Shown: positions 51,150-60,118 of the stretch, one piece after another
Layout of the letters: every line of letters starts with the position of its first letter
How positions within the stretch are numbered: position 1 is the stretch's first letter
Assembly (NCBI RefSeq): GCF_003350375.1
Contig: NZ_QQAR01000001.1
Span: forward strand, 248,001-312,000
DNA length: 64,000 nucleotides
Source: Flavobacterium sp. AG291
GTDB taxonomy: Bacteria > Bacteroidota > Bacteroidia > Flavobacteriales > Flavobacteriaceae
Reading direction: 5' to 3'
The notes under the pieces: model-generated
Told to the model about the DNA's origin: nothing
Databases searched by the model: none
The model's input: only the letters and a program-made list of their open reading frames with translations
Translations under genes and position numbers: made by a program

Positions 51150-52436
51150 CTATAGGTCGTATTGTTTTATTTTTCGATATAAAGTTCTTTCAGATATACC
51201 AAGCTCGTCAGCGGCAGCTTTGCGTTTTCCTTTGTTACGTTCCAGTGCTTTTTTAATAAGCTCTATTTCTTTTTCGTCAAGGCGAAGTGTTTCTTCTTCT
51301 TCAACAGTTTCTGCAAAAAGGTAATTGTCATCATCTTCATCTTCGTCATGATGATCAATTACAGCAGGTTCGGTATGTACTGTTTTTTGAGGAGGGAAAA
51401 CTTCAGCACGGTGCAGCTCTTCGTACTCGTTTATTGCGTTTCCGTTTTGCGATCCGTATATTTTCTGGATAAGGCCTTTATTTGTTTCCTGAACTTTAGA
51501 GGTGTTGCCGTTTTGCATCAGCTCCATCGTAAGTTTCTTCAGGTCGTTAAGATCGCTTTTCATATCGAACAGTACCTTATATAGTATCTCTCTTTCGGTA
51601 CTGAAATCGCTTTCTGGTTTTTTATCTCTTACTACAGCCGGCAGGTTAGAGCCTTCTTCAGGGAGATAGCCACGTAATGTGGCCAGGGTTATATTTCGAT
51701 TAGTTTCCAGTACAGATATCTGTTCAGCTACGTTACGTAGCTGTCTGATGTTTCCACTCCAACGGTAACGCAGTAATAATTGGATGGCATCGTCTTCAAG
51801 CTTAATGGGAGGCATTTTGTATTTGTGCGCAAAGTCTGAAGAGAATTTTCTAAACAGTAAGTGTATGTCATCCTTTCTGTCTCTCAATGGAGGAAGCGAA
51901 ATCTCAACAGTACTTAACCTATAATAAAGGTCTTCCCTGAATTTGCCCTTTTCGATAGCGTCAAACATATTAACGTTTGTAGCAGCTACAATGCGCACAT
52001 TCGTTTTCTGCACCTGCGACGAACCTACTTTTATAAATTCACCATTTTCGAGAACACGAAGCAGTCTTACCTGAGTGGTAAGAGGTAATTCACCAACTTC
52101 GTCAAGAAATATTGTTCCGCCATCGGCTACTTCAAAATAACCTTCACGTGTTGATGTTGCTCCTGTAAAGGCTCCTTTTTCGTGGCCAAAAAGCTCACTG
52201 TCAATTGTGCCTTCAGGAATTGCGCCGCAGTTTACAGCAATATATTTACCATGCTTTCTGTGCGAAAGTGCATGGATGATTCTCGGAATGTTTTCTTTAC
52301 CTACACCGCTCTCACCGGTAACCAGTACCGAAATATCGGTAGGAGCAACCTGAATGGCTTTTTCTACAGCACGGTTAAGCTTAGGGTCGTTCCCTATAAT
52401 CTCGAACCGTTGTTTTATGGCTTGTACACTTTCCAT
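51150..52436 (-). CDS. sigma-54-dependent activator without sensor domain
   Basis: 428 residues. AAA+ domain from residue ~10: Walker A GESGVGKE, the sigma-54 contact GAFTGA in GHEKGAFTGATST, Walker B GGTIFLDEVGELPL, and the arginine fingers in FREDLYYRLSTVEISLPPLRDRKDDI. A ~90-residue acidic, weakly conserved segment follows (DHHDEDEDDDNYLF), then a Fis-type HTH at the end (AADELGISERTLYRKIKQYDL). No receiver, GAF or PAS domain is present, so activity must be set by level or partner proteins. In one strand series with miaB, lptE and secG. Confidence 0.93.
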   Translation of the reverse strand: MESVQAIKQRFEIIGNDPKLNRAVEKAIQVAPTDISVLVTGESGVGKENIPRIIHALSHRKHGKYIAVNCGAIPEGTIDSELFGHEKGAFTGATSTREGYFEVADGGTIFLDEVGELPLTTQVRLLRVLENGEFIKVGSSQVQKTNVRIVAATNVNMFDAIEKGKFREDLYYRLSTVEISLPPLRDRKDDIHLLFRKFSSDFAHKYKMPPIKLEDDAIQLLLRYRWSGNIRQLRNVAEQISVLETNRNITLATLRGYLPEEGSNLPAVVRDKKPESDFSTEREILYKVLFDMKSDLNDLKKLTMELMQNGNTSKVQETNKGLIQKIYGSQNGNAINEYEELHRAEVFPPQKTVHTEPAVIDHHDEDEDDDNYLFAETVEEEETLRLDEKEIELIKKALERNKGKRKAAADELGISERTLYRKIKQYDL

Positions 52437-52498
52437 TATATTATTCTTAGCTATTCCTCAAATTAGCGAAAATTTTTGTAATTCGTAGCAAACAAAGA

Positions 52499-53950
52499 TT
52501 AAGCTTGCATGATTTCGTTGTATCCTACAGCTTCACCTATAAGAGTAGCTGACGTACATTCGCTAATAAGCACATTAACAAAGTCTCCCGGTTTATACTC
52601 TCCTTTAGGGAATACCACTACCGTATTTTGAGAGTTTCTTCCGCTCCAGTGTGCGTCAGAACGTTTTGATTCTTTTTCTACCAATACTTCAACTACCTGA
52701 CCAATGAAACGCTGTGTTCTTTCAAGGGCCATTTTCTGTTGTAGGTTGATGATCTCTGTAAGTCTGCGGTTTTTTACATCGGCAGGGACATCATCCTCCA
52801 TTTTACGGGCAGCAAGTGTTCCCGGTCTTTCAGAATAAGCGAACATGAAACCAAAGTCATAATTACAATGTTCCATAAGTGAAAGCGTATCCTGATGGTC
52901 TTCTTCGGTTTCAGTAGGGAAACCAGCAATCATATCCTGAGAAAGTGACATTTCAGGGATGATGCGGTATATGTTGTCTACCAGTGCCATGTATTCCTCA
53001 CGGGTGTGCTGGCGGTTCATTTCTTTTAGTATGCGTGTGCTTCCTGATTGTACAGGTAAGTGGATGTATTTACATATATTATGGTGTTTCGCCATAACTT
53101 CAATTACTTCAAGGTGCATATCCTGAGGGTTTGAAGTAGAGAAACGGAAACGCATTTTAGGGAATGCTTTAGCAACCATATCCAGTAGCTGTGCAAAATC
53201 TACTGCAGTAGCTTTCTGCATTTCAGAAGCTTTTACAAAATCCTTTTTAAGCCCGCCTCCGTACCAAAGGTAGCTGTCTACGTTTTGTCCTAATAAGGTA
53301 ACTTCTTTAAATCCTTTGCCGTAAAGGTCTGCAATTTCTTCCATGATGCTTTGCGGCTCACGGCTTCGCTCACGCCCACGTGTAAAAGGAACCACACAGA
53401 AAGTACACATATTGTCGCATCCGCGGGTTATTGATACAAAAGCTGTAACACCATTGCTGTTAAGACGTACGGGTGAAATGTCTCCGTAAGTTTCTTCTTT
53501 GGAAAGGATTACATTAATAGCGTCACGGCCTTCTTCAACCTCTTTTAAAAGATTCGGAAGATCTTTGTAGGCATCAGGTCCAATAACCATGTCTACAATT
53601 TTTTCTTCCTCAAGGAACTGGCTTTTAAGACGCTCGGCCATACAGCCCAGTACGCCCACTTTCATTCCAGGATTTATCTTTTTTACGGCATTATAAGTTT
53701 CCAGTCTTTTGCGCACAGTTTGTTCCGCTTTATCACGGATAGAACAGGTGTTTACCAATACAAGATCGGCCTCCTCAATATTCTGGGTGGTGTTAAAACC
53801 TTCATTGGCAAGAATAGAAGCTACGATCTCGCTATCAGAGAAATTCATCTGGCAGCCATAGCTTTCGATGAAAAGTTTTTTAGTGTTTCCTTCTTTCTGT
53901 TCTAAAACAAGGCTTTGTCCCTGTTTGTTTTCTTCAATAATCTTTTCCAT
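52499..53950 (-). CDS. miaB: tRNA-2-methylthio-N6-dimethylallyladenosine synthase MiaB
   Basis: 483 residues. It thiomethylates i6A37 in tRNAs. N-terminal UPF0004 domain with the first cluster cysteines Cys33 (ESYGCQMNFSDSE), NTCSIRDKAE and LGCMAE; radical SAM domain with CxxxCxxC in RGCDNMCTFCVVPFTRGRERS; C-terminal TRAM domain (QVVEVLVEKESKRS). A ~25-residue N-terminal extension precedes the domain, usual for Bacteroidota. Its -7 box is at 53981-53988. Confidence 0.97.
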   Translation of the reverse strand: MEKIIEENKQGQSLVLEQKEGNTKKLFIESYGCQMNFSDSEIVASILANEGFNTTQNIEEADLVLVNTCSIRDKAEQTVRKRLETYNAVKKINPGMKVGVLGCMAERLKSQFLEEEKIVDMVIGPDAYKDLPNLLKEVEEGRDAINVILSKEETYGDISPVRLNSNGVTAFVSITRGCDNMCTFCVVPFTRGRERSREPQSIMEEIADLYGKGFKEVTLLGQNVDSYLWYGGGLKKDFVKASEMQKATAVDFAQLLDMVAKAFPKMRFRFSTSNPQDMHLEVIEVMAKHHNICKYIHLPVQSGSTRILKEMNRQHTREEYMALVDNIYRIIPEMSLSQDMIAGFPTETEEDHQDTLSLMEHCNYDFGFMFAYSERPGTLAARKMEDDVPADVKNRRLTEIINLQQKMALERTQRFIGQVVEVLVEKESKRSDAHWSGRNSQNTVVVFPKGEYKPGDFVNVLISECTSATLIGEAVGYNEIMQA

Positions 53951-53980
53951 AATTCACTCCTGTAGTGCTTAATCAGGTCG

Positions 53981-53988
53981 CAAAGATA
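53981..53988 (-). promoter_or_regulatory. -7 promoter element of miaB
   Basis: Reverse strand TATCTTTG, an exact TANNTTTG match 30 bp before the miaB ATG. Confidence 0.55.
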
Positions 53989-54140
53989 GCATTAATTTCA
54001 ATATTATGACAAGTTGACAGCCTTAGTTGCTAAGATTTAGGAACGTTCATTGTTATGTTTTACTCCTTAATATATATTGCAGATTTCATAAAAATGATTT
54101 TAAAAAAAACGACAAAAAACTAATATTTAAAAAAAACCAA

Positions 54141-54148
54141 TACTTTTG
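54141..54148 (+). promoter_or_regulatory. -7 promoter element of topA
   Basis: TACTTTTG, an exact TANNTTTG match 19 bp before the ATG at 54168. It supports that ATG against an earlier one at 54027. Confidence 0.6.
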
Positions 54149-54167
54149 CGACACAAAGAAAAGCAAT

Positions 54168-56672
54168 ATGGCAAAGAATTTAGTGATCGTTGAGTCGCCT
54201 GCGAAGGCAAAAACCATTGAGAAATTTCTGGGTTCAGGATATCAGGTTGAGTCCAGTTATGGGCATATAGCTGATATTCCGGCTAAGGAAATAGGGGTGG
54301 ATGTTAATAATGGCTTTAAGCCAAAATATGAAGTGTCTCCCGATAAAAAAGCACTGGTAAAAAAACTTAAAGATCTTTCTAAATCGGCCGAGACCGTTTG
54401 GCTGGCTTCCGATGAGGACCGCGAGGGGGAGGCTATTGCATGGCACCTGGCGGAAGAACTGAAACTGGATAAGTCTAAAACGAAAAGGATTGTTTTTCAT
54501 GAGATCACCAAAACGGCGATACAAAAAGCAATTGAAAATCCAAGGGATATCAACTATGATCTTGTAAATGCGCAACAGGCACGCCGCGTGCTTGACAGGT
54601 TAGTAGGTTATGAGTTGTCTCCCGTACTTTGGAAAAAAGTAAAAAGCGGACTTTCGGCGGGTAGAGTGCAGTCGGTTTCTGTGCGTCTTATTGTTGAACG
54701 CGAACGCGAGATACAAAATTTTAACGCAGAGGCTTCTTATAGTGTAACAGCTGAGTTTGTAAACGAAGCCGGTAAATCTTTTAAAGCGAAGCTGCCAAAA
54801 AATTTTACGACTAAGCAGGAAGCTCAGGATTTCCTGAATAAAAATATTGGCTCTATATATAAGGTGTCAGATCTTGAGACCAAGCCGGCTAAAAAATCGC
54901 CGGCAGCACCATTTACTACATCTACATTACAACAGGAGGCGGCAAGAAAGCTGTATTTTCCGGTTGGTGTTACCATGATGCTGGCGCAACGACTGTATGA
55001 GGCCGGACTTATTACTTACATGAGAACGGATAGCGTTAACCTTTCTCAGGAGGCGATGGCTGCTGCCGAGGCTGAAATTATCAGGTCTTATGGTAAAGAA
55101 TTTAGCAAGCCGAGAAATTACGCAACCAAAAGTAAGGGGGCGCAGGAAGCTCACGAGGCTATCCGTCCTACAGATATGTCTCGACATGGCGTGAATATCG
55201 ACCGTGACCAGGCAAGGCTTTACGATCTTATCTGGAAAAGAACAGTGGCTTCGCAAATGAGTGATGCCGAATTGGAACGTACCAATGTAAAGATCGAGGC
55301 TAATAATCATAAAGAATTATTTTCAGCATCCGGTGAGGTGTTGATGTTTGAAGGTTTCCTTAAAGTATATCTTGAAGGGAATGATGATGAGGATGTAGAA
55401 CAGGAAGGGATGCTTCCGGCACTAAGAGTGAGTGAGAGACTTATTAATAATTATATAACTGCTACTGAGCGTTTCTCAAGGCCGCCTGCACGATATACTG
55501 AGGCTGCACTTGTTAAGAAGCTTGAGGAACTTGGTATTGGGCGTCCGTCTACGTATGCACCGACTATTTCTACTATTATCAGCAGAAATTATGTTGAGAA
55601 AGGAAGTTTTGAAGGGCAGGAGAGAAGGTATAAGCAGTTGGTGTTAAAAGCGGGAGCAGTTTCTGAACAGGAGCTTCATGAAAATGTTGGTTCTGATAAA
55701 GGGAAGCTGGTGCCGACAGATATAGGTATTATTGTTAATGATTTCCTTGTAAATCATTTCGAAACCATTCTTGATTATAACTTTACCGCTAAGGTGGAGC
55801 AGGATTTTGACGAAATTGCTTCAGGTAAAGAAGACTGGACGAAAATGATGAGTGAATTTTACAGTCATTTCCATCCTACGGTAATCAATGTTGAGAAAAA
55901 TGCTGAGAGGGAATCGGGTGAGCGTATTTTGGGTACTGATCCAAAAACAGGTAAGCCGGTAAGTGTTCGTTTGGGTAAATTTGGCCCAATGGCTCAGATT
56001 GGTGATGCCGAAGACGAAAATAAACAGTTTGCAAGCCTTCTTCCGGAACAAAATATTGGTACTATTACACTTGATGAAGTTTTAGGTTTGTTTATGCTGC
56101 CTAAGAACCTTGGTAATTACCAGGGAGAAGAAGTAGAGGTAAACAATGGCCGTTTTGGTCCGTATGTGCGTTTTGGAAAAGTGTTTATTTCGCTTCCAAA
56201 AGGAGAAGATCCGTTGGATGTGACTTTTGAAAGAGCGCAACAGTTGATTAATGAAAAGCAACAGGCCGATGCTCCGATAGGAACGTATAAAAATGAACCT
56301 GTGCAAAAAGGTGTTGGCCGATTTGGTCCGTTCATAAAATGGAATGGCATTTTTATCAACGTAAGCAAAAAATATAATTTTGATAAGCTTTCGCAATCTG
56401 ATATTGTGGAGCTGATTGAAGATAAATTACAAAAAGACATCGATAAGGTTATTCATAACTGGGAGGATGAAGGTATCCGTGTGGAAAAAGCACGATGGGG
56501 GCGTTCAGTAATCCTTAAAGGAAAAACCAAGATTGAACTGAATAAAGATGTAGATGCTTCTAAACTGACACTTGACCAGGTTAAAGCAATGATAGAAGAG
56601 AAGGCTCCGGCTAAGAAAAAGGCGGCAGCTAAGAAGACTACAACTAAAAAACCTGCAGCTAAAAAGAAATAA
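54168..56672 (+). CDS. topA: DNA topoisomerase I
   Basis: 834 residues from the ATG at 54168 (MAKNLVIVESPAKAKTIEKF). It relaxes negative supercoils. Toprim domain 1-~125 with IVESPAK and SDEDREGEAIAWHL; nucleophile Tyr284 in LITYMRTDSVNLS with Arg286. The C-terminus has no Cys4 zinc ribbons; instead there are topoisomerase C-terminal repeat domains (RILGTDPKTGKPVSVRLGKFGPMAQ and NGRFGPYVRFGKVFI) and a basic Lys/Ala tail (KKKAAAKKTTTKKPAAKKK). Followed 3 bp later by the arginase-fold gene, so possibly co-transcribed. Confidence 0.97.
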   Translation: MAKNLVIVESPAKAKTIEKFLGSGYQVESSYGHIADIPAKEIGVDVNNGFKPKYEVSPDKKALVKKLKDLSKSAETVWLASDEDREGEAIAWHLAEELKLDKSKTKRIVFHEITKTAIQKAIENPRDINYDLVNAQQARRVLDRLVGYELSPVLWKKVKSGLSAGRVQSVSVRLIVEREREIQNFNAEASYSVTAEFVNEAGKSFKAKLPKNFTTKQEAQDFLNKNIGSIYKVSDLETKPAKKSPAAPFTTSTLQQEAARKLYFPVGVTMMLAQRLYEAGLITYMRTDSVNLSQEAMAAAEAEIIRSYGKEFSKPRNYATKSKGAQEAHEAIRPTDMSRHGVNIDRDQARLYDLIWKRTVASQMSDAELERTNVKIEANNHKELFSASGEVLMFEGFLKVYLEGNDDEDVEQEGMLPALRVSERLINNYITATERFSRPPARYTEAALVKKLEELGIGRPSTYAPTISTIISRNYVEKGSFEGQERRYKQLVLKAGAVSEQELHENVGSDKGKLVPTDIGIIVNDFLVNHFETILDYNFTAKVEQDFDEIASGKEDWTKMMSEFYSHFHPTVINVEKNAERESGERILGTDPKTGKPVSVRLGKFGPMAQIGDAEDENKQFASLLPEQNIGTITLDEVLGLFMLPKNLGNYQGEEVEVNNGRFGPYVRFGKVFISLPKGEDPLDVTFERAQQLINEKQQADAPIGTYKNEPVQKGVGRFGPFIKWNGIFINVSKKYNFDKLSQSDIVELIEDKLQKDIDKVIHNWEDEGIRVEKARWGRSVILKGKTKIELNKDVDASKLTLDQVKAMIEEKAPAKKKAAAKKTTTKKPAAKKK

Positions 56673-56675
56673 TAA

Positions 56676-57830
56676 ATGATATTCGATTTTTTACAGCCTT
56701 TAGATGAGGGACTTCTTACTTTTATTTCTGAAGGTTCAGCGCAGGCGTTAGGTCATAAAACAGATTTTCATGCCGATGGACGATTTCCGGATCTTGAAAA
56801 CGCAAAAATTGCTATTATTGGCGTGTTGGATGACAGGGGGGCGGGTAACAAGCGTGAGCACCACATTCATCTTAACTATGTTAGAAAGGAGCTTTACGGT
56901 CTTTTCCCGGGTAACTGGGATAAACAGGTTGTAGATTTGGGTAATATACCTGCAGGAAATTCACAGCAGGATACTTACTTTGCGCTCAAAAGTATTGCGG
57001 AAGAGCTTATAAAAAACGGTGTATTGCCGGTTGTTATCGGAGGTTCTCAGGATTTGTCATATGCAATGTACCGGGCTTACGATAAGCTGGAGCAAATGGT
57101 GAATTTTGTTTCAATTGATAGCAGGTTTGACTTTGGTAAGCAGGATGATGAGCTTTCGGCAGTATCTTACCTTACGAGAATGATTGTTGATGAACCTAAT
57201 AATCTTTTCAATTATTCTAATTTAGGATATCAGACGTATTACAATCCGCAGGAAGAGATTGATTTGATTGAAAAGCTGTATTTTGATGCTTACCGACTTG
57301 GAGAAGTGTGCGGAAACCCCGTAATTGCTGAGCCTGTGTTAAGAGATGCTGATGTTGTAAGTGTTGATATGATGGCAGTTAAGTCGGGTGATTCCGGAAA
57401 TATTGTTAAATTTATACCAAATGGTTTTGATGGCAAAGAAATTTGTACATTAGCACGCTATGCAGGGATAAGCGACAAGGTGAGTTCTTTTGGGATTTTT
57501 AATCACGGAGACAGTCTTCAGGAAGCGGCTCTTATTGCGCAGATTATATGGTATTTCATCGAAGGGGTACATTATCGCTCGAATGAGTACCCGTTCGGAA
57601 GTAAGGAGTCTTATATTAAATATATAGTGCCGTCGGAGGATGAAGAACTCGTTTTTTATAAGAGTGATAAGACCGACAGATGGTGGATTGAAGTTCCTTT
57701 TGTTTCAGATTTTAGCAATAAATTAAAAAGGAACACGTTATTACCATGTAATCATCAGGATTATCTTAGTGCAACCAACGGTGAGTATCCTGAAAGATTA
57801 TGGAAAGCGCAAAGAAAGAACATAATTTAA
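56676..57830 (+). CDS. arginase-fold protein with degenerate metal site (formimidoylglutamase-like)
   Basis: 384 residues of ureohydrolase fold: KIAIIGVLDDRGAGNKREHH, LPVVIGGSQDLSYAMY, VNFVSIDSRFDFG, and DADVVSVDMMAVKSGDSGN. In active arginases or agmatinases these segments are GGDHS, DAHxD and SxDxDxxDP. Here the His of the first is Gln, the His of the second is Arg, and the second Asp of the third is Met. So the two-manganese site should not form and it is probably not a ureohydrolase, although it is commonly annotated as formimidoylglutamase. It lies directly before gldK, an arrangement I recall from other flavobacteria, suggesting a link to the type IX system or just conserved order. Confidence 0.8.
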   Translation: MIFDFLQPLDEGLLTFISEGSAQALGHKTDFHADGRFPDLENAKIAIIGVLDDRGAGNKREHHIHLNYVRKELYGLFPGNWDKQVVDLGNIPAGNSQQDTYFALKSIAEELIKNGVLPVVIGGSQDLSYAMYRAYDKLEQMVNFVSIDSRFDFGKQDDELSAVSYLTRMIVDEPNNLFNYSNLGYQTYYNPQEEIDLIEKLYFDAYRLGEVCGNPVIAEPVLRDADVVSVDMMAVKSGDSGNIVKFIPNGFDGKEICTLARYAGISDKVSSFGIFNHGDSLQEAALIAQIIWYFIEGVHYRSNEYPFGSKESYIKYIVPSEDEELVFYKSDKTDRWWIEVPFVSDFSNKLKRNTLLPCNHQDYLSATNGEYPERLWKAQRKNII

Positions 57831-57910
57831 CTTTTTTGCTATAAAAATGGCATGTTTTACAAGAAGTGTTGAATTGTTTGCTTTTTGTTTAGGTTTTTTT
57901 AATAAAAAAA

Positions 57911-57941
57911 TTGTTTTTTTAAAAATAAATAAATAGGTTTA
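57911..57941 (+). promoter_or_regulatory. candidate promoter of the gldKLMN operon
   Basis: TTG at 57911-57913 and TAGGTTTA at 57934-57941 (one mismatch to TANNTTTG) with 20 bp between, in an A/T-rich gap after the arginase-fold gene. The ATG of gldK is 39 bp further on. Confidence 0.45.
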
Positions 57942-57980
57942 CGCCCTTAAAAATAGAATTACATTAATAACCCAAGTTTT

Positions 57981-59360
57981 ATGAAGAAGTTCATTGCATT
58001 AACAGCAACTTTATCATTTTTAATCAGCTGTGGTTCCAGTGACCGAGGGGAACTGGTAGGAGTTAAAGGCAGAAAGTGGAGGCCTGAAAAGCCTTATGGT
58101 ATGGCTTTGATTCCTGGTGGCGCTTACATTATGGGTAAGTCGGATGACGACTTAGCAAATGTTCAGGATGCTCCTACAAAAACGGTAACTGTTCGTTCTT
58201 TCTATATGGATGAAACAGAGATTACCAACAGTGAGTACCGTCAGTTTGTTCAATGGGTTAAAGATTCTACAATCAGAACCAGATTGGCTATTCTTGCAGA
58301 TGAGCAAGGACAGAAGCCTGGTGCAGGTGGTATTGGAGAATTTGCGTTCAAAGATCAGGAAGCTACGGAAGATCAGTCTGCGTATGATAAATATATGTAT
58401 GAGAACTACTATAGTTTAGGTACAGATGATGATATGTATGCGGGAAGAAAGCTTAATCATAAAGCTAAGCTTATTACTGATCCTCAGAAATATCCGGATG
58501 AGTACTATGTAGAGGTTATGGATTCTATGTATCTGCCTGAGTCAGAATCATACAATGGTTTAAGAACTATTGATGTTTCTAAATTGGTATTCCGTTACTC
58601 TTGGATGGATATTCAGGCTGCTGCAAAAGACAAGTCTACTAAAAATACAAGGGCTAAGAGAAGTAAATATATGAGACATGAGCAGGTTCAGGTATATCCG
58701 GATACTACTGTGTGGATCAAAGACTTTGCTTACTCATATAATGAGCCGATGCATAATGACTATTTCTGGCACGAAGCCTACGGAGAATATCCTGTAGTAG
58801 GTGTTACGTGGCAGAAAGCTAAAGCATTTTGTGCTTGGAGAACTCTTTATAAAAATGCTTATCAAAAAGATAAAAAGAGACAATTTGTAAACTCTTTCCG
58901 TTTGCCAACTGAGGCTGAGTGGGAATTCGCTGCAAGAGGTGGTCTGCAATCAGCTACTTTCCCTTGGGGTGGTCCTTATGCTAAAAACGACAGAGGTTGT
59001 TTTCTTGCAAACTTTAAACCAAACAGAGGTGACTACGCTGCTGACGGTGCTCTTTATACTGTAGAGGCTCGTTCATTTGATCCAAATGATCACAACCTTT
59101 ATAATATGGCAGGTAACGTTTCTGAGTGGACTGACTCTTCTTACGATGCATCTTCATATGAGTATGTTTCTACTATGAACCCTAACGTTCCAGATCAGGC
59201 TAACAAACGTAAAGTTGTCCGTGGTGGTTCTTGGAAAGACGTTGCTTATTTCCTTCAGGTGAGCAGCAGGGATTGGGAATATGCTGATTCTGCAAGAAGC
59301 TACATTGGTTTCAGAACTGTACAGGATTACATGGGTACGCAAAATACCTCAAACGAATAA
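57981..59360 (+). CDS. gldK: gliding motility / type IX secretion lipoprotein GldK
   Basis: 459 residues. Lipoprotein signal MKKFIALTATLSFLISCGSS (Cys17). A formylglycine-generating-enzyme-like (SUMF1) fold: MALIPGGAYIMGKSDDD, DETEITNSEYRQFV, PVVGVTWQKAKAFCAWRT, FRLPTEAEWEFAARGG, NMAGNVSEWTDSSYD, RKVVRGGSWKD. The catalytic Cys after NVxEW in true sulfatase activators is missing, so the fold is structural. GldK (PorK) forms the periplasmic ring of the type IX secretion system with GldN. First of gldKLMN. Confidence 0.96.
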   Translation: MKKFIALTATLSFLISCGSSDRGELVGVKGRKWRPEKPYGMALIPGGAYIMGKSDDDLANVQDAPTKTVTVRSFYMDETEITNSEYRQFVQWVKDSTIRTRLAILADEQGQKPGAGGIGEFAFKDQEATEDQSAYDKYMYENYYSLGTDDDMYAGRKLNHKAKLITDPQKYPDEYYVEVMDSMYLPESESYNGLRTIDVSKLVFRYSWMDIQAAAKDKSTKNTRAKRSKYMRHEQVQVYPDTTVWIKDFAYSYNEPMHNDYFWHEAYGEYPVVGVTWQKAKAFCAWRTLYKNAYQKDKKRQFVNSFRLPTEAEWEFAARGGLQSATFPWGGPYAKNDRGCFLANFKPNRGDYAADGALYTVEARSFDPNDHNLYNMAGNVSEWTDSSYDASSYEYVSTMNPNVPDQANKRKVVRGGSWKDVAYFLQVSSRDWEYADSARSYIGFRTVQDYMGTQNTSNE

Positions 59361-59433
59361 TTTTAACCAACTCGAATTTTTTTTTTGAATATTTAAATTA
59401 ATTAACTTAACTAAAAACTAAAAATTATTTATT

Positions 59434-60066
59434 ATGGCACTACCTAAAAGAGTTATGAACATGGCCTATGGTCTTGGAGCGGCAGTTGTAATCGTTGGAG
59501 CTCTATTCAAATTGATGCACTGGCCTGGAGCGAGCGCGATGCTTATCATCGGTCTGGGAGCTGAGGCTTTTATCTTCGCAATCTCTGCATTTGATGCACC
59601 TGAAAAAGATCTTGACTGGTCTCTGGTTTACCCTGAACTAGCTGGTGGTGAGGCTAAGAAAAAAGACGTGAAGAAAGAAAACCCAACAGAAGCTCAAGGT
59701 CTTCTATCTCAAAAACTTGACAACCTATTAAAAGAAGCTAAAATTGATGGTGCTCTTATGGAAAGCCTAGGAAACAGTATCAAAAACTTCGAATCTGCTG
59801 CTAAAGGAATTTCTCCAACAGTTGATTCAATCGCTTCTCAGAAAAAATACAGCGAAGAAATGTCTCAGGCTGCAGCTCAGATGGAGTCTCTAAACAGTCT
59901 TTACAAAGTTCAGTTAGAGAGCGCTTCTCGTAACGCTGAGGCTAACAAAGAAATCGCTGATAACGCTGCTAAACTAAAACAAGAGATGGCTAACATGACT
60001 CAAAACATCGCTTCTCTTAACAATGTTTACGGTGGTATGCTTTCTGCTATGGGTAACAGAGCTTAA
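59434..60066 (+). CDS. gldL: type IX secretion / gliding motor protein GldL
   Basis: 210 residues. Two N-terminal transmembrane helices (MNMAYGLGAAVVIVGALFKLMHW and ASAMLIIGLGAEAFIFAISAF) with a charged Glu in the second, as in the proton-driven GldLM motor. The rest is a long cytoplasmic helical, coiled-coil-like domain (LLSQKLDNLLKEAKIDG onward). GldL forms a pentamer around a GldM dimer in the inner membrane and powers secretion and gliding. Confidence 0.96.
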   Translation: MALPKRVMNMAYGLGAAVVIVGALFKLMHWPGASAMLIIGLGAEAFIFAISAFDAPEKDLDWSLVYPELAGGEAKKKDVKKENPTEAQGLLSQKLDNLLKEAKIDGALMESLGNSIKNFESAAKGISPTVDSIASQKKYSEEMSQAAAQMESLNSLYKVQLESASRNAEANKEIADNAAKLKQEMANMTQNIASLNNVYGGMLSAMGNRA

Positions 60067-60118
60067 TAATTAGTTACTATATATTTTAACACTAAAACCA
60101 AAAGATAACTAATTAGAA

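Noticed and set aside
57981..59360. Sulfatase-modifying enzyme
   Set aside because: The catalytic Cys is missing and gldLMN follow directly, so it is GldK.
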